This document shows, in pieces, positions 45,724 through 58,309 of a stretch of DNA of 64,000 nt. The notes under the pieces are model-generated. The model saw only the letters and a program-made list of their open reading frames with translations, had not been told where the DNA came from and searched no databases. Source of the stretch: Gigantopelta aegis (lineage: Eukaryota; Mollusca; Gastropoda; Neomphalida; Peltospiridae). The stretch covers positions 1,194,408 through 1,258,407 of the forward strand of contig NC_054704.1 in the NCBI RefSeq assembly GCF_016097555.1, written 5' to 3'. Both the position numbers and the translations under genes were made by a program. Each line of letters opens with the position of its first letter. Positions within the stretch are counted from its first letter, which is position 1.

Positions 45724-46743
45724 TTAGTGAGTTTTGTCTAGCAGCTTGTCCTGCTCGATTCTCCTCAGAACGAAGGGCCTCATCAGGACGACGGTGGCCA
45801 CACACAGCGCACATAGGGCGGCCACCAGGGCAAGCAGAGTGCGGAGGTGAACCGCGGGCTCCGCCTCTTGGTGCCGCAGTGCATCCTGGTACGCGGCGTC
45901 GCACTGTCGCAGAGTTAGCAGCACGCTGAGAACGTGAAACCAGTGATGACCTTGACCCACAAAATCAAACACGCCCGGCCACATCTTTTCTGGAAGATGA
46001 GTAGAAAATGTTATGGCAGTTAACACAGCCAATGTTAGAATGTCTTTGTAAATAGCTAGAGCTGGGTCATCACAGTTGTCATGGTAACATCGGAGAGCTC
46101 GAGGTGCTAACATGGAAGAGTTAAGAATTCCGTGAATGCCAAACGGAATCACTTGGAACAGCTTTCTGCGAAACGGGTACGGTCGTCTGTATCTCAGCTT
46201 AGCGAAACAACAGCAGACGAAACAAAGCCAACTTAACAACAGGTTAGTGGGCAGAAATACTGGCTCAAATGTTAATCTAGTGTTGGTATCTGCCCCGTCA
46301 AAGTAAATGGGTAAAGCCCCTCCAAAGGCGTAGAGTGCTATACCAGCGTAGTCTAACTGGAAACAAGTGTAATGCACAAGATGCGACTTGGAATGAACAA
46401 CATGTGCGCAGACACTAAGCCCTGTGTAGAGTAAACAGCACGTGCAGAATCCTAAGAGGGGCCAAAGTCGTTGATCTGAAACCTGGAAGCCATCAGTGTA
46501 GTAGACGAATCTGTAGAGTATGAGAAGAAACCCGACCAAGTGAGTCCAGACGTTGACGGTTTCATTGTTTATCTGCACGGCACTTGCCACGTAGTAGGCC
46601 GTGCTGCGGTGAGCCTGTCTGTACCCACCCAGCACCCCGGGCTCGCGGTATAGCAGCGCCACCTGGTCGGCAGTCAGGGTCTTCTGCAGTCGAAACAGAC
46701 CCGGCACTCGACCAATCACTGATAGCATTTCTGATTGCCACAT
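45724..46743 (-). CDS. PAQR-family membrane progestin receptor-like protein, 339 aa
   Basis: PAQR proteins are seven- or eight-helix membrane proteins with an intracellular N terminus; the class II group (mPR; PAQR5-9) is implicated in steroid signalling. The single open frame has the family landmarks: an N-terminal PGVLGGYR, then NNETVNVWTHLVGF (59-72), SKSHLVHY (118-125), LDYAGIALYAFGG (130-142), and LPEKMWPGVFDFVGQGHHWFH (250-270) with the HxxxH at 266-270. These are the conserved metal-site motifs of the family. Hydrophobic segments lie at about 65-80, 95-115, 128-147, 163-181, 232-248 and 262-278, and an extra C-terminal one at 299-322, typical of class II. Length matches vertebrate mPRs (~330-354). 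The ATG at 46743 is preceded by an in-frame TGA two codons upstream, so the ORF starts here unless an upstream exon is skipped. The start codon lies in the terminal unit of a 54-bp array. Confidence 0.9.
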   Translation of the reverse strand: MWQSEMLSVIGRVPGLFRLQKTLTADQVALLYREPGVLGGYRQAHRSTAYYVASAVQINNETVNVWTHLVGFLLILYRFVYYTDGFQVSDQRLWPLLGFCTCCLLYTGLSVCAHVVHSKSHLVHYTCFQLDYAGIALYAFGGALPIYFDGADTNTRLTFEPVFLPTNLLLSWLCFVCCCFAKLRYRRPYPFRRKLFQVIPFGIHGILNSSMLAPRALRCYHDNCDDPALAIYKDILTLAVLTAITFSTHLPEKMWPGVFDFVGQGHHWFHVLSVLLTLRQCDAAYQDALRHQEAEPAVHLRTLLALVAALCALCVATVVLMRPFVLRRIEQDKLLDKTH

Positions 46744-47215
46744 CTCTCACTGGAAAAAAGAAACAGATACCAAGGTCAACATTCCTCACTGTCACATCTT
46801 CCACTGGAAAAGAGAAACAGATACCAAGGTCAACATTCCTCACTGCCACATCTTCCACTGGAAAAGAGAAACAGATACCACGGTCAACATTTCTAACTGC
46901 AACATTTTTCACTGGAAAAAAGAAATATATATCAAGGTCAACATTTCTGACTGCCACATCTTTCACAGAAAAAATACCCCAGATACCAAGGTCAACATTT
47001 CTGACTGCCACATCTTTCACAGAAAAAATACCCCAGATACCAAGGTCAACATTTCTCAATGCCACACTTTTCACTGGAAAAGAGAAACAGATACCAAGGT
47101 CAAGATTTCTAACTGCAACATCTTTCACTGGAAAAAAGAAACAGATATCAAGGTCAACATTAGTAACAAATAGTTTTCACTGGGAACAAGAAATGTCATT
47201 GTCAACAATGTCATA
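46735..47215. repeat. 54-bp array with repeated splice-acceptor-like motifs
   Basis: About nine units of 54 bp. On the minus strand each unit reads GTATCTGTTTCTCTTTTCCA, GTGGAAGATGTGACAGTGAG, GAATGTTGACCTTG. The polypyrimidine run followed by CAG is a textbook 3' splice site, and each unit also has an ATG eight or so bases later. The last unit (46742-46760) carries the PAQR start codon. Confidence 0.9.
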
Positions 47216-49124
47216 TCTTTCATTAAAAAAGACAGATGTCACAGTCAACTGCTGTTGATAGTTAGTGTGAATATTTTATATTATTTATAAATAACTAGAT
47301 GAAGCATGGCTAATTCGTTATAACACATTTAATTGGTACTGCAGCGGACGGTGAATAGCTCCTTAAATGCATATTATAAATGTTAATAATTACACTGATT
47401 TAACCATCAATATACAGTACAGTCAACTGGCTGTGTGCAAATGTACCTTACATGCATGGACTGTAAAACAACCTTAGACTTATAACATACGTATGTCAGT
47501 ATTAATTTATTTTATGCATAGATGTAAATTGTAAAAGATATAAATAAATAACAAGATGGCACATTCGTCATAACAATGATGAATATCTGATATTCAAACG
47601 TGTATTAAAAAAGTGCATTTGAAAACATACATTGTATATACAAATTAAATAACATCATAAAAACATAGATTTCAGCCATGGGACTGCTAGCTTTCCGATA
47701 ACTTTTTTTTTTTACAGTCAAACAGCGTTCTAAGTTTGTAAACATTTAAGTTCTGCAAACAGAGTCATAAAAGAGGCTTAGTTTTTCAGTAGGTGGTCAC
47801 GGAAAGGTAAAATTTTTCCTCGTCGCTAGAAATGACCATTGGGGTGTAGCGAGTATGAAAACACTAGATGGCTTATGTTTTAGAATTTAACATTCATAAC
47901 TCGGTGGCTGTTCCTGCTAGGAATATGTTTTTGGTGTCAAACCCTATCTTTCGGGGATCACATAACATGAAAATAATATTTGGTGTAAATTGTACCCAGA
48001 TTAAAAACAAATACACAGCTAATGGGTTATTTCCTTTGTAAAACAATGTCGACAAATCACCATCCCTTTTCTCATGAGCTATATATCCGGTCCCATTTCC
48101 ATCCCGTCTGTATTAGTTACCATACCAAGAAGCTCTAGTTTCCTCTAAAACAGTTCGAATGTTAGGGATTTAAACATAGCCCATACAGAATCGCAAAAAA
48201 AACGTCCAGTTGTTTGATGTTTGCCGCATCCGCTCCTTGACGGGCCTAGTGACCCCTGTGTCTGTCTTAATGTTGCACTGTGGTGAACTGACTAAAACCA
48301 AAATTACTCTTGGAGCTCATCTCAAATCTGAATCTACCACAAAGGTTTAATACGCCAGCATCCAACCTCAGAAAGCATGGACTATTTTCCGACATACTGC
48401 GTGTGCTGAACACTCAATACACATGTTGTTGCTTCAACCCCTACATCATGAACTGTGTGTCGCAATGAATCATCACTAATAACGACATGTTCTCCATCAA
48501 AGGCTCCATCATGAACTGAATCATGGGCACCTAAACCGAACAGCCGAATACGGCGGTAACCCAACCTATTCCGTCACGATAACTTTTTCCACTCAAACTA
48601 TTGAGATAACTTCCTCTTTTATGGTCAACACACCTTTGTGCAAGTGTAATGTCGCTCTACAAGCACTGTAAAACTGAAACTGCACAATATATTGTCCTTG
48701 ATGGGTGCCACGTACACCTGGACCGGGTCAACAATGGTTCCGTCCATTCACAACTCATGACCCGCCATAGTGACCGAATGATCTTTGGTTTTATTTTCAA
48801 CACAATATTTCATTCGCCATCAACTCTGAACTCAACGTAGTACCCAATACATGCACCGATGATATGTGGCGAATACTCAATGGTTTAGACTTGATGGTTG
48901 GTGCACACAATTGAATTCGTAGAACTGTCTACCTCTGAACCTCCAGTCCCCCCCCCCCCCCCTTTCCCGGACAAATCTTAGTGGGCCCTCCATCATGTAA
49001 ACTTGGATGTGCAACATCCTCTATCCTTACATTTACTGTCGGACACCACCTACCACTGAGCTGTCTCTAATATCCCCCTTACCCCAATCACAGGATGCCG
49101 AGAACGTTGACTTCCGAAATGAAG
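47216..49124. other. non-coding interval
   Basis: No convincing gene. There are short frames at 48382-48564 (minus) and 48649-48840 (plus) with no recognised family. There is a C-run at 48950-48964. The sequence 48230-48880 has somewhat higher complexity and GC, and could be a decayed single-copy gene or element, unassigned. Confidence 0.45.
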
Positions 49125-50090
49125 CCAAAGCAGAGGCAATGTTTGGAGGAGAATCACAAGCTGATGAATCTGGAGGAGACTCACGAGCTGGTGAATCTGG
49201 AGGAGAATAACAAGCTGATGAATCTGGAGGAGAATCTCGAGCTGGTGAATCTGGAGGAGAATCACGAGCTGGTGAATCTGCAGGAGAATCACGAGCTGGT
49301 GAATCTGTAGCAGAATCACGAGCTGGTGAATCTGGAGGAGAATCACGAGCTGGTGAATCTGGAGGAGAATCACGAGCTGGTGAATCTGGAGGAGAATCAC
49401 GAGCTGGTGAATCTGGAGCAGAATCTCGAGCTGGTGAATCTGGAGGAGAATCTCGAGCTGGTGAATCTGGAGGAGAATCACGAGCTGGTGAATCTGGAGG
49501 AGAATCACGAGCTGGTGAATCTGGAGGAGAATCTCGAGCTGGTGAATCTGGAGGAGAATCTCGAGCTGGTGAATCTGGAGGAGAATCTCGAGCTGATGAA
49601 TCTGGAGGAGAATCACGAGCTGGTGAATCTGCAGGAGAATCACGAGCTGGTGAATCTGCAGGAGAATCTCGAGTTGGTGAATCTGCAGGAGAATCACGAG
49701 CTGGTGAATCTGCAGGAGAATCACGAGCTGGTGAATCTGCAGGAGAATCTCGAGTTGGTGAATCTGCAGGAGAATCACGAGCTGGTGAATCTGCAGGAGA
49801 ATCACGAGCTGGTGAATCTGCAGGAGAATCTCGAGTTGGTGAATCTGGAGCAGAATCACGAGCTGGTGAATCTGGAGCAGAATCACGAGCTGGTGAATCT
49901 GGAGCAGAATCACGAGCTGGTGAATCTGGAGCAGAATCTCGAGCTGGTGAATCTGGAGGGGAATCTCGAGCTGATGAATCTGGAGGAGAATCACGAGCTG
50001 GTGAATCTGGAGGAGAATCTCGAGCTGGTGAATTTGGAGGAGAATCACGAGCTGATCAAACTGGAGGAGAATATCGAGTTGGTGAACCTG
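49125..50090. repeat. 27-bp tandem repeat, open on both strands
   Basis: The unit is CTGGTGAATCTGGAGGAGAA plus TCACGAG, repeated about 35 times, with GGAG/GCAG and TCAC/TCTC variants. The plus strand reads ELVNLEENH, and the minus strand LLQIHQLVI, both without stops over long stretches. A stop at 49308-49310 interrupts the plus frame. The plus frame would give a nine-residue coiled-coil-like repeat, but the frame runs straight into the adjacent satellite and has no separate C terminus, so I do not call it a gene. Confidence 0.9.
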
Positions 50091-51300
50091 GACTGGCTCC
50101 TATCACTCTCCCACCACTGGCTTCATCACTTGCTCCCATCACTGGCTCCATCACTCTCTCATCACTGGCTCCTATCAATGGCTCTATCACTGGATCCATC
50201 ACTGACTCCTATCACTCTCCCATCACTGGCTACTATCACTCTGTCATCACTGGCTCCAATCACTCTCCCACCACTGGTTCCTATCACTCTCCCGTCACTG
50301 GCTCCTATCACTCTCCCACCTATCACTCTCCCACCACTGGCTTCTATCACTCTCTAATCACTGGCTCTTATCACTCTCCTATCACTGGCTCCTATCACTC
50401 TCCTATCACTCCAACCACTGGCTCCTATCACTCTCCTATCACTCCAACCACTGGCTCCTATCACTCTTCCACCACTGGCTCCTATCACTCCCACCACTGG
50501 CTCCTATCACTCATCACTGGCTCCTATCACTCTTCCATCACTGGCTCCTATCCTCTCCCATCACTGGCTTCTATCACTCTCCCATCACTGGCTCCAATCA
50601 CTCTCCCACCACTGGCTCCTATCACTCCTCTCCCATCACTGGCTCCTATCACTCTCTCATCACTGGCTCCTATCACTGGGTCCTATCACTCTCCCACCAA
50701 TGGCTCCTATCACTCCCATCACTGGCTCCTAGCACTCTCCCATCACTGGCTCCATCACTCTCCTATCACTCCCATTACTAGCTCCTATCACTCTCCCACC
50801 ACAGGCTCCTATCACTCTCCCATTATAGGCTCCTATCACCCTCCCACCACTGGCTCCAATCACTCTGTCTCTCTCACCACTGGCTCCTATCACTCTCCTA
50901 TCACTTCCATCACCGAATCCTATAACTCTCCCACCACTGGCTCCTATCACTCGCCTATCACTCCCATCACTGGCTCCTATCACTCATCACTGGCTCCTAG
51001 CACTCTCCCGTCACTGGCTCCTATCACTCTCCCATCACTGGCTCCTATCACTCTCCAACCATTGGCTCCATCACTCTCCCATCACTGGCTCCTATTACAC
51101 TCCCATCAAAGGCTCCATCACTGGCTCCTATCACTCTCCCACCACAGGCTCCTATCACTCTCCCACCACTGATTCATATCACTCTCTCATCACTGGCTCC
51201 TATCACTCCCATCACTGGCTACTATCACTCTGTCATCACTGACTCCTATCGTTCTCCCACCACTGGCTCCATCAGTCTCCTATCACTTTGCCATCACAGG
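50091..51300. repeat. 24-bp satellite, inverted relative to 1-8032
   Basis: This is the reverse complement of the 24-bp unit (TCACTCTCCCATCACTGGCT plus CCTA). The reverse complement of 50730-50950 matches 7785-8030 almost exactly, including irregular units (GAGAGAGACAGAGTGATTGG, CCTATAATGGGAGAG). The segment next to the gap matches 7190-7290. It directly abuts the 27-bp array. Confidence 0.95.
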
Positions 51301-51500
51301 NNNNNNNNNNNNNNNNNNNNNNNNNNNNNNNNNNNNNNNNNNNNNNNNNNNNNNNNNNNNNNNNNNNNNNNNNNNNNNNNNNNNNNNNNNNNNNNNNNNN
51401 NNNNNNNNNNNNNNNNNNNNNNNNNNNNNNNNNNNNNNNNNNNNNNNNNNNNNNNNNNNNNNNNNNNNNNNNNNNNNNNNNNNNNNNNNNNNNNNNNNNN
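51301..51500. other. assembly gap, 200 N
   Basis: There are exactly 200 N between two satellites. The true distance and content are unknown. Confidence 0.99.
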
Positions 51501-54500
51501 GGACACAGGTAGTGGTGGTAGTGTGGACCACTTGTGTAGGACCACTTGTGTAGGTAGTGCTGGTAGTGGTAGTGTGGACCACTTGTGTAGGACACAGGTA
51601 GTGCTGGTAGTGTGGACCACTTGTGTTGGACACAGGTAGTGCTGGTAGTGTGGACCACTTGTGTAGGACACAGGTAGTGCTGGTAGTGTGGACCACTTGT
51701 GTAGGACACACAGTGTGGACCACTTGTGTAGGACACAGGTAGTGCTGGTAGTGTGGACCACTTGTGTGGTAGTGGACACAGGTAGTGTGCTGGTAGTGTG
51801 GACCACTTGTGTACACAGGTAGTGTGTAGTGTGGACCACTTGTGTAGGACACAGGTAGTGCTGGTAGTGTGGACCACTTGTGTAGGACACAGGTAGTGCT
51901 GGTAGTGTGGACCACTTGTGTAGGACACAGGTAGTGCTGGTAGTGTGGACCACTTGTGTAGGACACAGGTAGTGCTGGTAGTGTGGACCACTTGTGTGTT
52001 GGACACAGGTGTAGGACACAGGTAGTGCTGGTAGTGTGGACCACTTGTGTAGGACACAGGTAGTGCTGGTAGTGTGGACCACTTGTGTAGGACACAGGTA
52101 GTGCTGGTAGTGTGGACCACTTGTGTAGGACACAGGTAGTGCTGGTAGTGTGGACCACTTGTGTAGGACACAGGTAGTGCTGGTAGTGTGGACCACTTGT
52201 GTAGGACACAGGTAGTGCTGGTAGTGTGGACCACTTGTGTAGGACACAGGTAGTGCTGGTAGTGTGGACCACTTGTGTAGGACACAGGTAGTGCTGGTAG
52301 TGTGGACCACTTGTGTAGGACACAGGTAGTGCTGGTAGTGTGGACCACTTGTGTAGGACACAGGTAGTGCTGGTAGTGTGGACCACTTGTGTAGGACACA
52401 GGTAGTGCTGGTAGTGTGGACCACTTGTGTAGGACACAGGTAGTGCTGGTAGTGTGGACCACTTGTGTAGGACACAGGTAGTGCTGGTAGTGTGGACCAC
52501 TTGTGTAGGACACAGGTAGTGCTGGTAGTGTGGACCACTTGTGTAGGACACAGGTAGTGCTGGTAGTGTGGACCACTTGTGTAGGACACAGGTAGACACA
52601 GGTGTAGGACACAGGTAGTGCTGGTAGTGTGGACCACTTGTGTAGGACACAGGTAGTGCTGGTAGTGTGGACCACTTGTGTGTTGGACACAGGTGTAGGA
52701 CACAGGTAGTGCTGGTAGTGTGGACCACTTGTGTAGGACACAGGTAGTGCTGGTAGTGTGGACCACTTGTGTAGGACACAGGTAGTGCTGGTAGTGTGGA
52801 CCACTTGTGTAGGACACAGGTAGTGCTGGTAGTGTGGACCACTTGTGTAGGACACAGGTAGTGCTGGTAGTAGGACCACTTGTGTGGACACAGGTAGTGT
52901 GTGTGGACCACTTGTGTAGGACACAGGTAGTGCTGGTAGTGTGGACCACTTGTGTAGGACACAGGTAGTGCTGGTAGTGTGGACCACTTGTGTAGGACAC
53001 AGGTAGTGCTGGTAGTGTGGACCACTTGTGTAGGACACAGGTAGTGCTGGTACCACTTGTGTGGACACAGGTAGTGCTGGTAGTGGACCACTTGTGTAGG
53101 ACACAGGTAGTGCTGGTAGTGTGGACCACTTGTGTAGGACACAGGTAGTGCTGGTAGTGTGGACCACTTGTGTAGGACACAGGTAGTGCTGGTAGTGTGG
53201 ACCACTTGTGTAGGACACAGGTAGTGTGGTAGTGTGGACCACTTGTGTACACAGGTAGTGCTGGTAGTGTGGACCACTTGTGTAGGACACAGGTAGTGCT
53301 GGTAGTGTGGACCACTTGTGTAGGACACAGGTAGTGCTGGTAGTGTGGACCACTTGTGTAGGACACAGGTAGTGCTGGTAGTGTGGACCACTTGTGTAGG
53401 ACACAGGTAGTGCTGGTAGTGTGGACCACTTGTGTAGGACACAGGTAGTGCTGGTAGTGTGGACCACTTGTGTAGGACACAGGTAGTGCTAGTGTGGACC
53501 ACTTGTGGACCACTTGTGTAGTGGGACACAGGTAGTGTGCTGGTAGTGTGGACCACTTGTGTAGGACACAGGTAGTGTGGACCACTTGTGTAGGACACAG
53601 GTAGTGCTGGTAGTGTGGACCACTTGTGTAGGACACAGGTAGTGCTGGTAGTGTGGACCACTTGTGTAGGACACAGGTAGTGCTGGTAGTGTGGACCACT
53701 TGTGTAGGACACAGGTAGTGCTGGTAGTGTGGACCACTTGTGTAGGACACAGGTAGTGCTGGTAGTGTGGACACAGGTAGTGCTGGTAGTGTGGACCACT
53801 TGTGTAGGACACAGGTAGTGCCACTTGTGTAGGACACAGGTAGTGGGTACCACTTGTGTAGGACACAGGTAGTGCTGGTAGTGTGGACCACTTGTGTAGG
53901 ACACAGGTAGTGCTGGTAGTGTGGACCACTTGTGTAGGACACAGGTAGTGCTGGTAGTGTGGACCACTTGTGTAGGACACAGGTAGTGCTGGTAGTGTGG
54001 ACCACTTGTGTAGGACACAGGTAGTGCTGGTAGTGTGGACCACTTGTGTAGGACACAGGTAGTGCTGGTAGTGTGGACCACTTGTGTAGGACACAGGTAG
54101 TGCTGGTAGTGTGGACCACTTGTGTAGGACACAGGTAGTGCTGGTAGTGTGGACCACTTGTGTAGGACACAGGTAGTGCTGGTAGTGTGGACCACTTGTG
54201 TAGGACACAGGTAGTGCTGGTAGTGTGGACCACTTGTGTAGGACACAGGTAGTGCTGGTAGTGTGGACCACTTGTGTAGGACACAGGTAGTGTGCTGGTA
54301 GTGTGGACCACTTGTGTAGGACACAGGTAGTGCTGGTAGTGTGGACCACTTGTGTAGGACCCAGGTAGTGCTGGTAGGTAGTGCTGGTAGTGTGGACCAC
54401 TTGTGTAGGACACAGGTAGTGCTGGTAGTGTGGACCACTTGTGTAGGACACAGGTAGTGCTGGTAGTGTGGACCACTTGTGTAGGACACAGGTAGTGCTG

Positions 54501-57064
54501 GTAGTGTGGACCACTTGTGTAGGACACAGGTAGTGCTGGTAGTGTGGACCACTGTGTAGGACACAGGTAGTGCTGGTAGTGTGGACCACTTGTGTAGGAC
54601 ACAGGTAGTGCTGGTAGTGTGGACCACTTGTGTAGGACACAGGTAGTGCTGGTAGTGTGGACCACTTGTGTAGGACACAGTGTGGTAGTGCCACTTGTGT
54701 AGTGCTGGTGTGACCACTTGTGTAGGACACAGGTAGTGCTGGTAGTGTGGACCACTTGTGTAGGACACAGGTAGTGCTGGTAGTGTGGACCACTTGTGTA
54801 GGACACAGGTAGTGCTGGTAGTGTGGACCACTTGTGTAGGACACAGGTAGTGCTGGTAGTGTGGACCACTTGTGTAGGACACAGGTAGTGCTGGTAGTGT
54901 GGACCACTTGTGTAGGACACAGGTAGTGCTGGTAGTGTGGACCACTTGTGTAGGACACAGGTAGTGCTGGTAGTGTGGACCACTTGTGTAGGACACAGGT
55001 AGTGCTGGTAGTGTGGACCACTTGTGTAGGACACAGGTAGTGCTGGTAGTGTGGACCACTTGTGTACCACTTGTGTACACAGGTAGTGCTGGTAGTGTGG
55101 ACCACTTGTGTAGGACACAGGTAGTGCTGGTAGTGTGGACCACTTGTGTAGGACACAGGTAGTGCTGGTAGTGTGGACCACTTGTGTAGGACACAGGTAG
55201 TGCTGGTAGTGTGGACCACTTGTGTAGGACACAGGTAGTGCTGGTAGTGTGGACCACTTGTGTAGGACACAGGTAGTGCTGGTAGTGTGGACCACTTGTG
55301 TAGGACACAGGTAGTGCTGGTAGTGTGGACCACTTGTGTAGGACACAGGTAGTGCTGGTAGTGTGGACCACTTGTGTAGGACACAGGTAGTGCTGGTAGT
55401 GTGGACCACTTGTGTAGGACACAGGTAGTGCTGGTAGTGTGGACCACTTGTGTAGGACACAGGTAGTGCTGGTAGTGTGGACCACTTGTGTTGGACACAG
55501 GTAGTGGTGGTAGTTTGGACCACTTGTGTAGGACACAGGTAGTGCTGGTAGTGTGGACCACTTGTGTAGGACACAGGTAGTGCTGGTAGTGTGGACCACT
55601 TGTGTAGGACACAGGTAGTGCTGGTAGTGTGGACCACTTGTGTAGGACACAGGTAGTGGTAGTAGTGTGGACCACTTGTGTAGGACACAGGTAGTGCTGG
55701 TAGTGTGGACCACTTGTGTAGGACACAGGTAGTGCTGGTAGGACACAGGTAGTGCTGGTAGTGTGGACCACTTGGACACAGGTAGTGCTGGTAGTGTGGA
55801 CCACTTGTGTAGGACACAGGTAGTGCTGGTAGTGTGGACCACTTGTGTAGGACACAGGTAGTGCTGGTAGTGTGGACCACTTGTGTAGGACACAGGTAGT
55901 GCTGGTAGTGTGGACCACTTGTGTAGGACACAGGTAGTGCTGGTAGTGTGGACCACTTGTGTAGGACACAGGTAGTGCTGGTAGTGTGTAGACCACTTGT
56001 GTAGGACACAGGTAGTGGTAGTGCTGGTAGTGTGGACCACTTGTGTAGGACACAGGTAGTGCTGGTAGTGTGGACCACTTGTGTAGGACACAGGTAGTGC
56101 TGGTAGTGTGGACCACTTGTGTAGGACACAGGTAGTGCTGGTAGTGTGGACCACTTGTGTAGGACACAGGTAGTGCTGGTAGTGTGGACCACTTGTGTAG
56201 GACACAGGTAGTGCTGGTAGTGTGGACCACTTGTGTAGGACACAGGTAGTGCTGGTAGTGTGGACCACTTGTGTAGGACACAGGTAGTGCTGGTAGTGTG
56301 GACCACTTGTGTAGGACACAGGTAGTGCTGGTAGTGTGGACCACTTGTGTAGGACACAGGTAGTGGACTGGTAGTGTGGACCACTTGTGTAGGACACAGG
56401 TAGTGCTGGTAGTGTGGACCACTTGTGTAGGACACAGGTAGTGCTGGTAGTGTGGACCACTTGTGTAGGACACAGGTAGTGCTGGTAGTGTGGACCACTT
56501 GTGTAGGACACAGGTAGTGCTGGTAGTGTGGACCACTTGTGTAGGACACAGGTAGTGCTGGTAGTGTGGACCACTTGTGTAGGACACAGGTAGTGCTGGT
56601 AGTGTGGACCACTTGTGTGTTGGACACAGGTAGTGCTGGTAGTGTGGACCACTTGTGTAGGACACAGGTAGTGCTGGTAGTGTGGACCACTTGTGTAGGA
56701 CACAGGTAGTGCTGGTAGTGTGGACCACTTGTGTAGGACACAGGTAGTGCTGGTAGTGTGGACCACTTGTGTAGGACACAGGTAGTGCTGGTAGTGTGGA
56801 CCACTTGTGTAGGACACAGGTAGTGCTGGTAGTGTGGACCACTTGTGTAGGACACAGGTAGTGCTGGTAGTGTGGACCACTTGTGTAGGACACAGGTAGT
56901 GCTGGTAGTGTGGACACTTGTGTAGGACACAGGTAGTGCTGGTAGTGTGGACCACTTGTGTAGGACACAGGTAGTGCTGGTAGTGTGGACCACTTGTGTA
57001 CACAGGTAGTGCTGGTAGTGTGGACCACTTGTGTAGGACACAGGTAGTGCTGGTAGTGTGGACC
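51501..57064. repeat. 38-bp satellite array
   Basis: The unit is GGACACAGGTAGTGCTGGTA then GTGTGGACCACTTGTGTA (38 bp), in roughly 145 copies, mostly near identical. Irregular short units cluster at about 51500-51830, 52860-53100, 53500-53850 and 54680-54720. The minus strand has no stop codon in any frame, so three overlapping frames of up to 1,939 codons appear (WSTLPALPVSYTSGPHYQHYLC...); they are artefacts. The right boundary is at about 57064 (GGACCCTGGTTATACC). Confidence 0.95.
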
Positions 57065-57420
57065 CTGGTTATACCGAAAATAAGCCATGAAAGGTCAAAC
57101 AAAAATTCAGTTAATACTGTGACGTTGTAATACTAATATTTATGGGTCATAAATTGGTTGATATATTGCATATAGTGTTTTTAAACACAAACGTTTGCAG
57201 GAAGCGGCGCAGTGCTTGGTGAAAACAAGATCCGTTCAAAAAGCACGTCTTCGCTTAAGCTGAGCTGAAAAACTATTTAGCGTGCTAATATACAACGAAT
57301 GTTTCGCAAGCTACTAAGTCTGGGACAGGAGGGGTGGGGGTAAGTTTGAGGTGGGCGGAATTTGGAATAAAACATTTACAAGTTAGGTCTTCGATTGAGG
57401 TTTGGTTTGAATACTGGGGG
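57065..57420. other. spacer, no gene
   Basis: This is a GGGG-rich patch around 57325-57355 and otherwise nothing. Confidence 0.55.
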
Positions 57421-57672
57421 CGGAACATAACTCACTGGTAATGCGCTCGCCTGATGCGCGGTCAATATGGGATCGATTCCCGTCGGTTGGCCCACTGAAC
57501 TATTGCTCTTTCCAGCCAGTGCACCATGACTAGTATATCACAGGCCGTGGTATGTGTTATCCTGTACGAGTTTCCTCTCTAAGAGTATATGTCAAAATTA
57601 CCAAATGCTTCACATCCAATAGCCGATGATTAATAAATCAATGTGCTCTAGTGGTGTCGTAAAATAAACTAT
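57421..57672 (+). mobile_element. tRNA-derived SINE with tail
   Basis: The head TAACTCACTGGTAATGCGCT, CCTGATGCGCGGTC and GGGATCGATTCCC are A- and B-box regions of the same SINE head as at 13918-14160. It continues CCAGTGCACCATGACTAGTA, GGCCGTGGTATGTGTTATCC and ends with CATCCAATAGCCGATGATTA, AATGTGCTCTAGTGGTGTCG. A body segment between GTGTTATCCTGT and TTTCCTCTC is deleted. The tail matches the tail of the SINEs at 60711 and 62694. Confidence 0.9.
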
Positions 57673-57844
57673 AAGTGTTGGTTTGAATATCGCTAGAGCT
57701 TGTTTTCGAAAACCTGTTTAAGAAGAACGTGATGACGAAGAGAACGCACCCTTGCATTCTTCACTAAGAACTGACACTAATTTAAAATATTATAATAAAT
57801 TTTATTAATTTTTGTGTAAAGAATATAACTAAAACACGACTGAG

Positions 57845-58257
57845 GCCAATCCATCTGTAGTTGGTGTACTGTTGAACACTGTTCACAGTACAGCAGGCGC
57901 TTTCCGTAGTTAGTGTAATGTTGAACACTGTTCATAGTACAGCAGGCGCGCGTTCCGTAGTTGGTGTAATGTTGAACACTGTTCACAGTACAGCAGGCGC
58001 GAGTTCCGTAGTTGGTCTAAAGTTGAACACTGTTCACAGTACAGCAGGCGCTTTCCGTAGTTGGTGTAATGTTGAACACTGTTCACAGTACAGCAGGCGC
58101 GAGTTCCGTAGTTGGTCTAAAGTTGAACACTGTTCACAGTACAGCAGGCGCTTTCCGTAGTTGGTGTAATGTTGGACACTGTTCACAGTACAGCAGGCGC
58201 GCGTTCTGTAGTTGGTTTAAAGTTGAACACTGTTCACAGTACAGAAGGCGCGCGTTC
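57845..58257. repeat. 49/51-bp tandem repeat
   Basis: Eight units of TTCCGTAGTTGGTGTAATGT, TGAACACTGTTCACAGTACA, GCAGGCGC[GC/G] alternate between 49 and 51 bp. The AACACTGTTCACAGT stretch is partly palindromic. Confidence 0.92.
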
Positions 58258-58309
58258 TGAACGAGTCAATGGATGAGGCGGAATGTCTTCGTGTTTACGC
58301 AACTGTCGG

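Noticed and set aside
46562..47258. Open frames of 188 and 224 codons beside the PAQR gene
   Set aside because: They follow the 54-bp (18-codon) repeat on either strand and overlap the PAQR gene in the wrong frame.
51283..57102. Open frames of 1,199 to 1,939 codons on the minus strand
   Set aside because: The 38-bp unit lacks stop codons in all three minus-strand frames, so overlapping frames of great length arise automatically; they also run through the N gap.
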